From Nocardioides sp. R-C-SC26 (GTDB lineage Bacteria > Actinomycetota > Actinomycetes > Propionibacteriales > Nocardioidaceae): a stretch of DNA of 64,000 nt. The notes beneath the pieces are model-generated. The model searched no databases and was not told the origin of the DNA. It saw only the letters and a program-made list of their open reading frames with translations. The DNA lies in the NCBI RefSeq assembly GCF_021246465.1, contig NZ_JAHRHK010000015.1:25133-89132 (forward strand), written 5' to 3'. The position numbers and the translations under genes are program-made. Positions 9,851-20,482 of this stretch are shown here, one piece after another (the stretch's first letter is position 1; every line of letters starts with the position of its first letter).

Positions 9851-9928
9851 GGTTCTCCCCCTCTTCCCAGCACACGTCTGGGTCTCCATCGTGCCGCGTG
9901 CGCCCTCCCGGCGCACCCGTCACCTGTG

Positions 9929-11770
9929 TCAGCTGCTCTGAGCGCGCGTCAGGAACTCCACGTTCGTGCGGCTGCCTTCCAGACCACGCACCAGGGAGCG
10001 GTGCGCCTCCTCGGCGCCCTGGTCGGCCCACGAACGCCGCAGACGCGCCACGATCGCCGCCTCGTCGGGTGAGAGGAGGACGTCCTCGTGCCGCGTACCC
10101 GACTGCAACGGATCGATCGCGGGGAACATCCGCTGATCGGCGAAGTCACGGCGCAACCGCAACTCGTGGTTGCCCGCGCCCTGGATCTCCTCGAAGAACA
10201 CCTCGTCGGTCTCCGAGCCGCTCTCGACCACCGCCGTCGCGAGGATCGTCAGCGAACCGCCGTCCTCGACGTTGCGGGCGGCGCCGAAGAAGCGCTTGGG
10301 GGGGTAGACGGCGGACGCGTCGACCCCACCTCCGAGCACCCGGCCCGACGGCGTCGCCGCGAGGTTGTAGGCACGGCCGAGACGGGTCAGGCCGTCGAGC
10401 AGCACGACGACGTCGTGCCCCAGCTCCACCAGACGCTTGGCGCGCTCGATGGCGAGCTCGGCGACGATGACGTGGTCGGCCGCGGGACGGTCGAAGGTCG
10501 AGGCGATCACCTCGCCCTTGACCGTGCGAGCGAAGTCGGTGACCTCCTCGGGGCGCTCGTCGACGAGCACGACCATCAGGTGGCACTCGGGGTTGTTGGC
10601 GGTCACCGAGGTGGCGATCGAGCGGAGGATGGTGGTCTTGCCCGAGCGCGACGGCGCGACGATCAGGCCGCGCTGGCCCTTGCCGATCGGCGCAACGATG
10701 TCGATGACCCGCCCGATGACGTCGCTCGCCGAAGTCTCGAGGCGAAGGCGCTCGGCGGGGTGCAGCGGCGTCAGGTCGGCGAACTCGGGGCGAGTACGCG
10801 CGGCCTCGGGCTCTCCCCCGTTGACGCTGTCGATCCGCACCATCGGGTTGAACTTCTCTTTGCGCTCGCCCTCGCGGGGCTGACGCACCTGGCCGGCGAC
10901 GGCGTCACCGCGGCGAAGACCGTGCTTGCGCACCATCGACAGCGAGAGGTAGACGTCGTCGACGCCCGGCAGGTACCCGCTGGTGCGCACGAACGCGTAG
11001 TTGTCCAGGACGTCGAGGATGCCCGCGGCGGGCACCAGCACGTCGTCCTCGAGGATCGTGGTGTCGGGCTCGTTGCGCTGGCCGGGTGCGCCCGGCCGCT
11101 GACGGTCGCGACCGCGGCGACGACGGCGACCCGCGCGGCCCTCGTCGTCGCCGTCCGCCTCACCCTCGGGCCGGGGCTCGTCCTTGGCGTCGTTCCGCGA
11201 CTGGCCGCCGTTCTGCTTGCCACCCTGGTTGCCGGACTGGTTTCCCTCGCCCTGACGCGAGCCCTGCTTGGCCTCGTTCTTCTGGCCCTCGTTCTTCTGG
11301 CCCTCGTTCTGCTTGGCCTTGGCCTTGCCCTCGCTCTGCTTCGGCTGCTGGGCCGACTGGACGACGTCCCCCTGTCGGCGCGACTGCTGCTGGTCCGCGC
11401 CGCCATCGACGCGACGCTCGTCGGAGGGGCGACCGCCCGCACGTTCGGCTGGCTCAGCCTGCGCCGACTTCTCTCCGGCGGAGGACTTCTCTGCCGCGGC
11501 GCCGGCGTCGGCGTCAGCGCGGTCTTCGCGCAGCGCACCCTCGCGAGCCGTGTCCTCACGTCGGGAAGGACGCTTGACCTCCGTGCCGGCGGCCTTGATC
11601 GCCTCGACGAGCTGCGCCTTCTTCATCGCATTCGCGCCCGGGATGTTCATCGCGCCGGCCATCGCCTTCAGGTCGGCGAGCAGCATGCCCTGCAGGCCGC
11701 TCGCCTTCTTCGCGGCGCGCTTCGGCGCGGGGGCGGAGTCGGTGGCCTCGGGAGCAGTCGTGTCGGTCAC
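9929..11770 (-). CDS. rho: Transcription termination factor Rho with long disordered insertion
   Basis: Rho is the hexameric RNA helicase that ends untranslated transcripts. The 613-residue protein has an N-terminal Rho_N helical domain (about 24-62), a low-complexity region at about 125-232, the RNA-binding cold-shock-like domain from about 240, and a RecA-like ATPase with Walker [10 protein letters not shown] at 372-380. The insertion is typical of high-GC actinobacteria, but here it is strikingly rich in Gln, Asn, Gly and Lys (about 150-192). I chose GTG 11770 with GAGAAGGA upstream; the frame is open to 11905. It sits between the threonine genes and the receiver, where actinobacteria usually have it. 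Confidence 0.96.
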   Translation of the reverse strand: MTDTTAPEATDSAPAPKRAAKKASGLQGMLLADLKAMAGAMNIPGANAMKKAQLVEAIKAAGTEVKRPSRREDTAREGALREDRADADAGAAAEKSSAGEKSAQAEPAERAGGRPSDERRVDGGADQQQSRRQGDVVQSAQQPKQSEGKAKAKQNEGQKNEGQKNEAKQGSRQGEGNQSGNQGGKQNGGQSRNDAKDEPRPEGEADGDDEGRAGRRRRRGRDRQRPGAPGQRNEPDTTILEDDVLVPAAGILDVLDNYAFVRTSGYLPGVDDVYLSLSMVRKHGLRRGDAVAGQVRQPREGERKEKFNPMVRIDSVNGGEPEAARTRPEFADLTPLHPAERLRLETSASDVIGRVIDIVAPIGKGQRGLIVAPSRSGKTTILRSIATSVTANNPECHLMVVLVDERPEEVTDFARTVKGEVIASTFDRPAADHVIVAELAIERAKRLVELGHDVVVLLDGLTRLGRAYNLAATPSGRVLGGGVDASAVYPPKRFFGAARNVEDGGSLTILATAVVESGSETDEVFFEEIQGAGNHELRLRRDFADQRMFPAIDPLQSGTRHEDVLLSPDEAAIVARLRRSWADQGAEEAHRSLVRGLEGSRTNVEFLTRAQSS

Positions 11771-11970
11771 GCGGAAGTCCTTCTCACAGATTCGGTCGAC
11801 ACCGGTACGCGTCGGAGTCGACGCCGAGATGCTGACGGTGGAGATCGACCGAGAGAGTGGCGGTGACCTGGATCGGTCGCTCCGCACACGGCCTCGGTGG
11901 ATCACTCAGATCGATCGGCGGTGCGGTGGCCGGTCGAGCCGGCGCGAGCGCCAACCTACCGCACAGGCGC

Positions 11971-12924
11971 TCAGCGGGGATTCGCCGGGCCGTGCTCGTC
12001 GCGCACACCGTCGCAGACGGCGAGAGCGAGGGCCCGCCAGCCGGCCGGGCACGCTGCCAGCAGTGCGCCCGCGTCGACGGCCAGCTCCGGGTGGGTGAAC
12101 GCCAGCACGGTCGGGCCCGCCCCCGAGACCACTGCGGGCACTCCGCGCGCTCGCAGGTCGTCGATCAGCGCGAGAGAGGCCGGCATCGCCGGACGCCGGT
12201 ACTCCTGATGGAGCAGGTCCTGGGTGGCACACACGAGCTGGTCGGGGTGGCCGCCCAGTGCCGCGACGAGCAGTGCGGCGCGACCGGCGTTCGCCGCGGC
12301 GTCCGCATGCGGGACGACGTCGGGCAGGAGGCCGCGCGCGGCCTTGGTCTCGACGCCGTCGGGCGGCACGAAGACGACGACACCCAGCCCCGGCATCACC
12401 GGGCTCGGAACGGCGAAGTAGGAGTGGCCCGTGTCACCGGCGCCCGACGCATGGGTGCCGGAGATCACGAACCCGCCGTAGAGCGCGGGCGCGACGTTGT
12501 CGGGGTGCCCTTCGATGCCGGCCGCCAGGTCGAGCAGGGCCGCGTCGTCGAGACGGTCGCGACCGCCCACGACCAGCGCCCGGGCGAGCGCGAGCCCGCC
12601 GACGATGGCTGCCGACGACGAGCCCAGACCGCGGGCGTGCGGCAGCGCGTTGCGGCAGCGCAACCGGAGTCCGGTCGGGCGTGCACCGAGGGCATCGAAC
12701 GCCACGTTCATCGACCGCACGACCAGATGCCTGTCGTCGAGCGGCACCGCCCCGGCGCCTTCACCCTCGACCTCCACGACCAGGCCCGCGTCGAGCACCT
12801 CCGCCTCGAGCTCGTCGCGCAGGTCCAGCGCCAGGCCGAGCGTGTCGAAACCGGGCCCGAGATTGGCCGACGTGGCCGGCACGCTGACGCGGACCGGGCC
12901 CGCGACCACGCCAGCCTGGTTCAC
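11971..12924 (-). CDS. thrB: Homoserine kinase
   Basis: This 317-residue GHMP kinase phosphorylates homoserine, the penultimate step to threonine. The N-terminal motif [15 protein letters not shown] and the ATP-binding loop [15 protein letters not shown] are intact. Translation starts at a GTG (12924) that overlaps the thrC stop by four bases (GTGA). It is the last of four overlapping genes, lysA-hom-thrC-thrB. A gap of 200 bases with no clear terminator separates it from rho. Confidence 0.96.
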   Translation of the reverse strand: MNQAGVVAGPVRVSVPATSANLGPGFDTLGLALDLRDELEAEVLDAGLVVEVEGEGAGAVPLDDRHLVVRSMNVAFDALGARPTGLRLRCRNALPHARGLGSSSAAIVGGLALARALVVGGRDRLDDAALLDLAAGIEGHPDNVAPALYGGFVISGTHASGAGDTGHSYFAVPSPVMPGLGVVVFVPPDGVETKAARGLLPDVVPHADAAANAGRAALLVAALGGHPDQLVCATQDLLHQEYRRPAMPASLALIDDLRARGVPAVVSGAGPTVLAFTHPELAVDAGALLAACPAGWRALALAVCDGVRDEHGPANPR

Positions 12925-14018
12925 TCCGCGACCAGGCCCGCCGCTGCAGCGGCCGCATCGACGTCGGCGTCGACGACCGTGTCGACGATCGACCCGACGC
13001 CCTCCAGCGCGGTGGCGGTGTCCTTGAGCCCGTGACCGGTGACGGTGATCGCCACCGTGGCCCCGGCGTAGGACTCACCCTGGCTGAGCTCCTGCAGCAG
13101 CCCGGCGACACCGGCGGCCGACGCCGGTTCGACGAACACGCCGTCACGGGCGGCGAGCTCACCCTGAGCGGCGAGGATCTGCTCGTCGGTCACGGAGGCG
13201 AAGCGGCCGCCGGACTCGTCCGCCGCCGCCTCGGCGAGCTTCCACGAAGCAGGGTTTCCGATCCGGATGGCGGTGGCCTTGGTCTCGGGGTCGGGGAACG
13301 GCTCACCGGTCACCAACGGAGCGGCGCCGGCGGCCTGGAAGCCGCGCATCACCGGTCGCTTGGTCGACAACCCGAGGCCGGCGTACTGGGTGTAGCCGAG
13401 CCAGTAGGCCGAGATGTTGCCGGCGTTGCCGACGGGCAGCAGGTGGAAGTCGGGTGCGTCACCGAGGAAGTCGACGATCTCGAACGCCGCCGTCTTCTGA
13501 CCCTCCAGGCGCACCGGGTTCACCGAGTTCACCAGCGCGACCGGGTAGTGCCACGCCAGCTCGCGCGCCATCCGGAGACAGTCGTCGAAGTTGCCGCGCA
13601 CCATGATGACCTGGGCGCCGTGCATGATCGCCTGGGCCATCTTCCCTGCTGCGATCTTGCCCTCGGGCACGAGCACGAGGGGCTTGAGTCCGGCCTTGGC
13701 CGCGTAGGCGGCCATCGAGGCCGAGGTGTTGCCGGTCGAGGCGCACACCACCGCCTGGGCGCCTTCGGCCTTGGCCACCGAGATCGCCGCCGTCATGCCG
13801 CGGTCCTTGAACGAGCCGGTCGGGTTGCTGCCCTCGACCTTGAGCCAGACCTCGGCTCCGGTCAGTCCGGAGAGCCACTCGGAGTGGACCAGGGGCGTGC
13901 CGCCCTCGCGCAGGGTCACCGCCGGCGTCCCCTCGGGGATCTCCAGCAGTTCGCGGTACTCCTCGACGACGCCTCGCCACTGATGGGTGCGCAGGCGTTC
14001 CTGCCGGGTCGCGCTCAC
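12921..14018 (-). CDS. thrC: Threonine synthase
   Basis: This 365-residue PLP enzyme converts O-phosphohomoserine to threonine. The PLP lysine is Lys71 in [11 protein letters not shown], and the glycine-rich phosphate loop [12 protein letters not shown] is visible. It is the short, actinobacterial form. GTG 14018 was chosen because it overlaps the hom stop (GTGA); the frame remains open to 14588 inside hom, but that extension is an Arg-rich shadow. Confidence 0.95.
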   Translation of the reverse strand: MSATRQERLRTHQWRGVVEEYRELLEIPEGTPAVTLREGGTPLVHSEWLSGLTGAEVWLKVEGSNPTGSFKDRGMTAAISVAKAEGAQAVVCASTGNTSASMAAYAAKAGLKPLVLVPEGKIAAGKMAQAIMHGAQVIMVRGNFDDCLRMARELAWHYPVALVNSVNPVRLEGQKTAAFEIVDFLGDAPDFHLLPVGNAGNISAYWLGYTQYAGLGLSTKRPVMRGFQAAGAAPLVTGEPFPDPETKATAIRIGNPASWKLAEAAADESGGRFASVTDEQILAAQGELAARDGVFVEPASAAGVAGLLQELSQGESYAGATVAITVTGHGLKDTATALEGVGSIVDTVVDADVDAAAAAAGLVAE

Positions 14019-15328
14019 TCTTCTCCTCCTTCGACGCGCATCACCGACGTGACATCGCGCACGATCTCCAGGCCTCGCAACGTCTCGACGGTCGCGGCCA
14101 ACTGCGCATCGCGAGCCGCGTGGGAGACGACGACGAGCTGCGCGTCGTCGTCGCGACCCTCCTGCCGCACGGTCTGGATGGACACACCGTGCTCGGCGAA
14201 GGCCTGCGCCACGGTCGCGAGCACCCCGGCACGGTCGTCGACGTCGATGGCCACGTGGTAGCGGGTACGGGTCTCCCCCATCGGGAGCACCGCGCGATCG
14301 GTGTAGGCGGACTCGCCGACGCCGCGCGATCCAGCGACCCGGTTGCGCGCGACGGTCACCAGATCGCCGAGGACCGCGCTCGCCGTCGGCGATCCGCCGG
14401 CGCCGGGGCCGTAGAACATCAGCTGACCGGCAGCGTCCGACTCCACGAACACCGCGTTGTAGGCGCCGCGGACGCTCGCCAGCGGGTGGCTGCGTGGGAT
14501 CATCGCGGGGTGCACCCGGGCCGCGACGGCCTCCTCGCCGTCCTCGTCGACGCGTAGTTCGCAGATCGCGAGCAGCTTGACGACACATCCCATGTCGCGG
14601 GCCGAGGCGACATCGGCCGCGGTGACCTCCGCGATGCCCTCGCGGTGCACGTCGGCCGCGGTGACGCGGGTGTGGAAGGCCAGGGAGGCCAGGATCGCCG
14701 CCTTCGCCGCGGCGTCGAAGCCCTCGACGTCGGCGGTGGGGTCGGCCTCGGCGTAGCCGAGCACCTGGGCCTCCTCCAGCGACTCGGTGAACCCGGCGCC
14801 GGAGGTGTCCATCTTGTCGAGGATGAAGTTCGTCGTGCCGTTCACGATGCCGAGCACCCGGGTCACCCGGTCGCCGGCGAGCGACTCACGCAGGGGCCGG
14901 AGGATCGGGATGGCACCGGCGACCGCCGCCTCGTAGTAGAGATCAACGCCGGCCTTCTCCGCCGCCTCGAACAACGTCGCGCCGTCCTCGGCGAGCAGCG
15001 CCTTGTTCGCGCTCACCACGCTCGCACCGTTCTCGAGCGCGGCGAGGATCAGGCCACGAGCGGGCTCGATGCCCCCGATGACCTCGACGACGAGGTCGAT
15101 GTCGTCGCGCGTGACCAGCCCGGCGGCATCGGTGGTCAGCAGATCACCCGCGACCTCGACCTCGCGCGCGGCGTCGAGACGGCGTACCGCGACGCCGGCG
15201 ACCTCGACGCGCCGTCCGACCCGCGCCGCGATGTCGGCGTCCTGGTCCTGGAGCAGACGCACCACCTGGCTGCCCACCACGCCGCAGCCGAGGATCGCCA
15301 CCTTCAGGGGCTTGTCGCCCTCATTCAT
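14015..15328 (-). CDS. hom: Homoserine dehydrogenase with ACT domain
   Basis: This 437-residue NAD(P)H enzyme reduces aspartate semialdehyde to homoserine, the branch point for threonine and methionine. The Rossmann loop [11 protein letters not shown] lies at the N-terminus, the catalytic domain follows, and a C-terminal ACT domain (about 355-430) suggests feedback inhibition by threonine, as in other actinobacteria. The ATG at 15328 overlaps the lysA stop (ATGA). Confidence 0.96.
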   Translation of the reverse strand: MNEGDKPLKVAILGCGVVGSQVVRLLQDQDADIAARVGRRVEVAGVAVRRLDAAREVEVAGDLLTTDAAGLVTRDDIDLVVEVIGGIEPARGLILAALENGASVVSANKALLAEDGATLFEAAEKAGVDLYYEAAVAGAIPILRPLRESLAGDRVTRVLGIVNGTTNFILDKMDTSGAGFTESLEEAQVLGYAEADPTADVEGFDAAAKAAILASLAFHTRVTAADVHREGIAEVTAADVASARDMGCVVKLLAICELRVDEDGEEAVAARVHPAMIPRSHPLASVRGAYNAVFVESDAAGQLMFYGPGAGGSPTASAVLGDLVTVARNRVAGSRGVGESAYTDRAVLPMGETRTRYHVAIDVDDRAGVLATVAQAFAEHGVSIQTVRQEGRDDDAQLVVVSHAARDAQLAATVETLRGLEIVRDVTSVMRVEGGEE

Positions 15329-16740
15329 CGTGCCCCCACGTCGGTTGCCAGAAGATCGTCCTCAGTCTCGCGTCGAATGACCACGCGCGCTGCCCCGTCC
15401 CGCACCGCGATCACCGGCGGCCGCAGCGCGTGGTTGTAGTTCGAGGACATCGACCGGCAGTAGGCGCCGGTACCCGGGACGGCGATGAGGTCGCCCGGGG
15501 CGATGTCGGCGGGCAGGAACTCGTCGCGCACCACGATGTCGCCGGCTTCGCAGTGCTTGCCCACGACGCGCGCGAGCACCGGCGGCGCCGCGGAGTGCCG
15601 GTTGGCCAGCGTGCAGGAGTAGTCGGCGTCGTAGAGAGCCGTGCGGATGTTGTCGCTCATGCCGCCGTCGACGCTGACATAGGTGCGCACCGCGCCGCCG
15701 TCGAGCGTGACGGGCTTGACCGTGCCGACGGTGTACACCGTGCACATCGCGGGGCCGACGATCGCCCGGCCGGGCTCGATCGAGAGCCGGGGCTCCTCGA
15801 TACCGAGGGCACGGCACTCGTGCTCGACGATCTTGGTCATCTCGGTCGCGAGCTGCGCGGGATCCGAGGGGTCGTCCTGCGTGGTGTAGGCGATGCCGAA
15901 GCCGCCACCCAGGTCGCACTCGGGCATCGTGACGCCGAGCTCGCTGCTGATGCGGGCGTGCAGCCCGAGCACGCGGCGAGCGGCGACCTCGAAACCCGCG
16001 GTGTCGAAGATCTGACTGCCGATGTGGGAGTGCAGTCCGAGCAGACGCAGACCGCTGAGACCGCCGACCTGGCGTACCGCAGCGAAGGCATCGCCGTTGG
16101 AGATGGAGAACCCGAACTTCTGGTCCTCGTGCGCAGTGGCGATGAACTCGTGCGTGTGCGCCTCCACACCTGCGGTGACGCGCACCATGACGCCCTGGGG
16201 CGCGCTGATGGTGCCGGCGGCGAGGAGCTCCGCCGCAACCTGACCGACCCGCTCGATCTCGGCGGAGGAGTCGACCACGATGCGACCCACGCCCTCGGCG
16301 ACGGCGCGGCGCAACTCCGGCACCGACTTGTTGTTGCCGTGATAGCCGATGCGGGACGGGTCGATCCCGGCACGCAGCGCGACGGTCAGCTCACCGTTGG
16401 AGCAGACGTCGAGGTGAAGGCCCTCCTCGGCCACCCAGCGCGCGACCTCCGTGCAGAGAAACGCCTTGCCCGCGTAGTAGACGTCGAAGTCGGCGAAGGC
16501 GTCTCGGAAGGCGCGCGCACGACCGCGGAAGTCGTCCTCGTCGAGTACGTAGGCAGGGGTGTTGAACTCCGCAGCCAGGTCGGCCAGCGGCATTCCTCCG
16601 ACGACGAGGTCGCCCTCGACCTTGTGCGCCGTCCTCGACCACAGGCTCGGCACCAAGGCGTTGGGGTCGGTCGGCTCGCGGAGCCATCCCGGCCCGCGCA
16701 GCGCCCCGGGCGCGTGCGCCCAGCCAGCTTCATGCGTCAC
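15325..16740 (-). CDS. lysA: Diaminopimelate decarboxylase
   Basis: This is the last enzyme of lysine synthesis, a PLP decarboxylase of fold type III acting on meso-diaminopimelate. It has 471 residues, with the PLP lysine Lys92 in VYYAGKAFL and the C-terminal substrate-binding Cys in GKHCEAGD. Translation starts at GTG 16740 with GGGAGC upstream. It is followed directly by hom (4-base overlap) and preceded by argS after 97 bases, the same arrangement as in corynebacteria and streptomycetes. Confidence 0.95.
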   Translation of the reverse strand: MTHEAGWAHAPGALRGPGWLREPTDPNALVPSLWSRTAHKVEGDLVVGGMPLADLAAEFNTPAYVLDEDDFRGRARAFRDAFADFDVYYAGKAFLCTEVARWVAEEGLHLDVCSNGELTVALRAGIDPSRIGYHGNNKSVPELRRAVAEGVGRIVVDSSAEIERVGQVAAELLAAGTISAPQGVMVRVTAGVEAHTHEFIATAHEDQKFGFSISNGDAFAAVRQVGGLSGLRLLGLHSHIGSQIFDTAGFEVAARRVLGLHARISSELGVTMPECDLGGGFGIAYTTQDDPSDPAQLATEMTKIVEHECRALGIEEPRLSIEPGRAIVGPAMCTVYTVGTVKPVTLDGGAVRTYVSVDGGMSDNIRTALYDADYSCTLANRHSAAPPVLARVVGKHCEAGDIVVRDEFLPADIAPGDLIAVPGTGAYCRSMSSNYNHALRPPVIAVRDGAARVVIRRETEDDLLATDVGAR

Positions 16741-16837
16741 CGCGCCGCTCCCGAGCGTGCGAGGGTGCGGATCACGCGAGGAGATCGAGTAGCCGCACGA
16801 CCGGGGAACGGAGCCGTGACCGACGCACCGAGAGTCA

Positions 16838-18502
16838 TCACATGCGCTCCGGAGCGCTCACGCCGAGAAGACCCAGACCGTTGGCGAGCACCTGACGGGT
16901 CGCGGCGACCAGCATCAGGCGGCTGCGGTGCAGGTCGGAGACCTCTTCGTCGCCCATCGGGAGGACCCGGCAGTTGTCGTAGAAGCGGTGGTAGACGCCA
17001 GCGGTCTCCTCCAGGTAGCGGGCGACGCGATGCGGCTCTCGCAGCTCGGCGGCACTGGCCACGACCCGCGGCAGCTCGGCGAGCGCCCGCAGAAGGTCGC
17101 CCTCCTTCTCGTGGCTCAACAGCGACGGGTCGAATCCGTCGCGACCGACGGCGATGCCCAGGTCGGCGGCGTTGCGCAACAGCGCGCTGGTGCGGGCATG
17201 GGCGTACTGGACGTAGAACACGGGGTTGTCGTTGCCGACCTTGGCCCAGAGGTCCAGGTCGATGTCGATGTTGGAGTCGCTGCTGTAGCGAGCCAGCGCG
17301 TAACGGCTGGCGTCGACGCCGATCGCGCCGACCAGGTCGTCGATCGTGACGACCGTGCCCGCGCGCTTGGACATCCGCACCGGCTCGCCGTCCTTGAGCA
17401 GGTTGACCATCTGCCCGATCAGGATCTCGAGGTTGACGTGCGGCTCGTCGCCGAAGGCGGCGCACATCGCCATCATCCGGCCGACATACCCGTGGTGGTC
17501 TGCGCCGAGCATGATGAAGCAGCGGTCGAAGCCGCGCTCGCGCTTGTCGAGGTAGTAGGCCAGATCGCCCGAGATGTAGGCGCCCTGGCCGTCGGACTTG
17601 ATGACGACGCGGTCCTTGTCGTCGCCGTACTTCTCGGTGCGCAACCAGAGTGCGCCGTCCTGCTCGTAGGTGTTCCCGAGCTCGGTGAGCCTGGCCACGG
17701 CCGCGTCGACGGCGCCGCTCTTGTGCAGCTCGTCCTCGTGGAAGTAGACGTCGAAGTCGACCCCGAAGTCGTGCAGCGACTTCTTGATCTCGGCGAACAT
17801 CATCTCTACGCCGGCGTGGCGGAAGGCCTCGTTGGCCTCGTCGTCCGGCAGCGAGGCGGCCTCGGGCCGAGCGGCGACGACGGCGGCGGCGATGTCGTGG
17901 ATGTACTGACCGCCGTAGCCGTCTTCCGGCACGGGCAGACCCCGCGCCGAGGCGAGCAGCGAACGGCTGAAGCGGTCGATCTGGGCGCCGTGGTCGTTGA
18001 AGTAGTACTCGCGGGTGACGTCGGCACCCGTGGCGGTGAAGATCCGGCCGAGCGCGTCGCCGACGGCGGCCCAGCGAACGCCTCCCAGGTGCAACGGGCC
18101 GGTCGGGTTGGCCGAGACGAACTCGAGGTTGATCCGCTCGCCGGCGAAGGCGCTCGACTCCCCGTAGGACTCACCCGCGGCCACCACATCGGCCGCGACC
18201 TGACCCTGTGCCGCCGCCTCGACGGTGATGTTGAGGAAGCCCGGGCCGGCCAGCTCGACGGCGGCGATGCCGGCCGACGCCGTCAGCTTGGCCGCGACCA
18301 GCTCGCCGAGTGCGCGCGGATGGGTGCCCGCCTTCTTCGCCAGCTGCAGCGCGACGTTGGTCGCGTAGTCGCCGTGGCCCTTCTGGCGGGGGCGCTCGAC
18401 GGTGACCTCGGACGGAAGTCCGTCGGGGACGACGAGGTCGCCGTCGGCGACCAGGGACGCGAGCGCGTCGATGATCGTGCTGGAGAGCTGGGCCGGAGTC
18501 AC
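16838..18502 (-). CDS. argS: Arginyl-tRNA synthetase
   Basis: This 554-residue class I synthetase charges tRNA-Arg. The HIGH-type motif appears as PLHLGG and the KMSKS-type motif as VRMSKRAG; the anticodon-binding all-helical C-terminus ends in the typical LGVSAPERM. The GTG start (18502) lies six bases after a TACGCT box, so the mRNA may be leaderless. It heads the lysA-thr cluster and is divergent from a tRNA-Arg gene. Confidence 0.96.
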   Translation of the reverse strand: MTPAQLSSTIIDALASLVADGDLVVPDGLPSEVTVERPRQKGHGDYATNVALQLAKKAGTHPRALGELVAAKLTASAGIAAVELAGPGFLNITVEAAAQGQVAADVVAAGESYGESSAFAGERINLEFVSANPTGPLHLGGVRWAAVGDALGRIFTATGADVTREYYFNDHGAQIDRFSRSLLASARGLPVPEDGYGGQYIHDIAAAVVAARPEAASLPDDEANEAFRHAGVEMMFAEIKKSLHDFGVDFDVYFHEDELHKSGAVDAAVARLTELGNTYEQDGALWLRTEKYGDDKDRVVIKSDGQGAYISGDLAYYLDKRERGFDRCFIMLGADHHGYVGRMMAMCAAFGDEPHVNLEILIGQMVNLLKDGEPVRMSKRAGTVVTIDDLVGAIGVDASRYALARYSSDSNIDIDLDLWAKVGNDNPVFYVQYAHARTSALLRNAADLGIAVGRDGFDPSLLSHEKEGDLLRALAELPRVVASAAELREPHRVARYLEETAGVYHRFYDNCRVLPMGDEEVSDLHRSRLMLVAATRQVLANGLGLLGVSAPERM

Positions 18503-18508
18503 CGGCTC

Positions 18509-18514
18509 AGCGTA
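18509..18514 (-). promoter_or_regulatory. Predicted -10 box of leaderless argS mRNA
   Basis: On the minus strand TACGCT is followed by GAGCCG and then the argS GTG. The TANNNT-N6-start spacing is that of leaderless actinobacterial transcripts, and no ribosome site fits. The surrounding 20 bases almost repeat at the 34518 gene. Confidence 0.5.
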
Positions 18515-18590
18515 TCGGCGGGCACCGGTTTCCCCCGCACCGATATCGGCCGGTAGTGTCCCCGGTGCGCTGGTCTCGCCACCAGCGCGT

Positions 18591-18663
18591 GCCTCCGTAG
18601 CTCAGGGGATAGAGCACTGGTTTCCGGTACCAGGAGTCGCAGGTTCGAATCCTGCCGGGGGCG
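18591..18663 (+). tRNA. tRNA-Arg (anticodon CCG)
   Basis: The cloverleaf is complete: acceptor GCCTCCG/CGGGGGC (one T-G pair), D stem GCTC/GAGC, anticodon stem CTGGT/ACCAG with loop TTCCGGT giving anticodon CCG, variable loop of 5 and T arm GCAGG-TTCGAAT-CCTGC. The discriminator is G and CCA is not encoded. It reads the CGG arginine codon, one of the frequent codons of this GC-rich genome, and stands head to head with argS. Confidence 0.97.
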
Positions 18664-18739
18664 CCCTCGATGTCGCGGACATCGCCGCTGCGGGCCTACG
18701 TGATCGTGGGCCCGCCATCGTTCGCGATGCCGTCGAGTC

Positions 18740-19669
18740 TCAGCACCTCGAGATGACGGCATCGCGTCGCGCGTCGTCGCCGTAGCGGCGCGCGTCGTCG
18801 CGGTAGGGCGTGACCACGCTGGCCCCGTTGATCGTGGCGAAGCCGCCCCGCAGCACGCAGCCGGTGATCTTGCGGGGGTCCACCTGGGCGATCGCCTGGG
18901 CGATCCGGAACAGCTCGGACGGGCCGAGGTCGGTGTGCAGGTGCCGCAGCACGCTGAGCACGCCCTTCTCGATGAACCCGGGCGTGTCCGCCTTGGCCGC
19001 GATCTCGGCCTGGATGCCGCGCAGCACGATCTGCTGGTTGGCCGAGCGGTCGAAGTCTCCGCCGGGCAGCGACTTCCGGATCCGCGCGAAGGCCATCGCG
19101 TCGTACCCGCCGAGCCGCAGTCGTCCGGCCTCGAAGCCGCGCTCCTTCAGGTTCGAGTCGGAGAAGGCTCGCGGGTTGCGCACGGTGATGCCGCCGATGT
19201 CGCTGATCATCTGCTCGAAGAAGGGGAAGCGTGTGACGAAGACGTACTGCGGCTCGATCCCGATCAGGTCTCCCACCGCGCGTCCGAGCAGGTCCGGGCC
19301 CCCGTAGACCATGGCGGCGTTGATCCGATCCGAGCCGACACCGGGGATGGTGACGTAGGAGTCGCGCGGGATGCCGATGGCCGTCGCGGCCCCGGTACGG
19401 GTGTGCAACCCGATCAGCTGGAGCGCATCGCCGCGTACGCGTGTCATGTCCTCACCCGGGCGGGCGTCGGAGCCGACCGCGAGGATCCATACGATGTCGC
19501 GGTCCAGCGGCACCGCCGCGGCCGTCTCGGTCCGCACCAGCACCGCCTGGGTGGACGACGGGCCGGCGTCGGGCAGCGCGAGGGCGACGAGCATCAGCAC
19601 CGCGGCCAGGCCCGCCCGGCGCAGGCCACCGACCAGACCCCGCCCGCCCGACCGTGCCTGCGCGCTCAT
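18740..19669 (-). CDS. LytR-CpsA-Psr (LCP) family protein
   Basis: LCP proteins attach polyprenyl-linked glycans such as arabinogalactan or teichoic acids to peptidoglycan on the outer face of the membrane. The 309-residue protein has one N-terminal membrane anchor (about 15-33). The LCP domain starts at about residue 55 (ILAVGSDARPGED) and carries the conserved GIPRDSYV, DRINAAM and FARIRKSLPGGDFDR segments. Its start ATG overlaps the stop of the lipoprotein gene upstream (ATGA), so the two are made together. The glycan is unknown. Confidence 0.88.
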   Translation of the reverse strand: MSAQARSGGRGLVGGLRRAGLAAVLMLVALALPDAGPSSTQAVLVRTETAAAVPLDRDIVWILAVGSDARPGEDMTRVRGDALQLIGLHTRTGAATAIGIPRDSYVTIPGVGSDRINAAMVYGGPDLLGRAVGDLIGIEPQYVFVTRFPFFEQMISDIGGITVRNPRAFSDSNLKERGFEAGRLRLGGYDAMAFARIRKSLPGGDFDRSANQQIVLRGIQAEIAAKADTPGFIEKGVLSVLRHLHTDLGPSELFRIAQAIAQVDPRKITGCVLRGGFATINGASVVTPYRDDARRYGDDARRDAVISRC

Positions 19670-20295
19670 ACCGTGCCCCGCGCCAGGTCGTAGCCGAACA
19701 CGCGCCACGCACCGCTGTCGGAGGTCAGCAGGAGGCGCCCGGTGAGGCGGTCCTGTCGCTCTCCCCCGGAACCGACGCCGGTCAGTCGCATGCCGAGCGC
19801 GATCCGCGCGGTCGCTGCGACCGCTCGACCGTCGACGGCCAGCACGTCGACGATCACGCGACGGTTGACCGCCCGAACGTGCTCGAGCCGGTCCGCCAGG
19901 GTGCCGTTGCTGGTCAGGGCGGCGTCGTCCACGGCGCGTGTCGTCGTCCGCGCGTCGAAGCCCGGGAAGGAGCGGCCGCCGATGCGTCGCGGGAACTCGC
20001 CCAGGTAGGCGGCCTCGAACCACGCGTCGACGACCGCGCCGACGCGTTCGGTGGCGGTCGCGCGGGTCGCAGGAGCGAGCCGGCCGGTCACCGTGCCGGT
20101 GGTGACCACCAGCGCGACGTCCGGCTCCGCGGTCGCCGTGCCTCCCGAGAGCGGGCTCGGAGCGCCCGGCTCCCCGTCGCCCGAGCAGGAGCTCAGAGCC
20201 GACACGACGACGGTGAGGAGCACCACCCGGAGGGCGAGCGAGGAAGGCCACCACCGGCCCGGACCGGGCAGGGACGGGTACCGCGAACTCACCAT
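19666..20295 (-). CDS. Putative lipoprotein co-encoded with LCP protein
   Basis: This 209-residue protein has a signal sequence ending in a lipobox (VVVSALSSC, Cys37), so it is probably tethered to the outer membrane leaflet. The rest looks like a small alpha/beta domain with no family I recognise. The ATG at 20295 is followed by a GTG at 20292 that is better spaced from GGGAG; either could be the start. The 4-base overlap with the LCP gene suggests a shared role in cell-envelope assembly, but this is inferred from position. Confidence 0.75.
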   Translation of the reverse strand: MVSSRYPSLPGPGRWWPSSLALRVVLLTVVVSALSSCSGDGEPGAPSPLSGGTATAEPDVALVVTTGTVTGRLAPATRATATERVGAVVDAWFEAAYLGEFPRRIGGRSFPGFDARTTTRAVDDAALTSNGTLADRLEHVRAVNRRVIVDVLAVDGRAVAATARIALGMRLTGVGSGGERQDRLTGRLLLTSDSGAWRVFGYDLARGTV

Positions 20296-20317
20296 GACTC
20301 CCGAATGTCGACGACCC

Positions 20318-20340
20318 GGACCACGACCTCGATGTGGTCC
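20318..20340. promoter_or_regulatory. Inverted repeat in the kgd / lipoprotein divergent region
   Basis: GGACCAC and GTGGTCC are perfect 7-base arms separated by 9 bases. The site lies 23 bases before the lipoprotein start and 143 before kgd, so it could be an operator for either. No known regulator is recognised. Confidence 0.35.
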
Positions 20341-20482
20341 TCATGACAGCGTGCCTGAAACCGGCCCGGGATCCACGCATTTGCTCAGGCGGTTGGTCTA
20401 GCCTGGGTGCGGCGTCCACGCCGGCTCCACCACCCTGACGAACCACCCACCGATCGCGCATCCGGAAGAGGCGAACCCAGCC

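Noticed and set aside
11929..11943. GCCGG-N5-CCGGC hairpin as a thrB terminator
   Set aside because: A stem of only five pairs with no U-run is expected by chance in this GC content.
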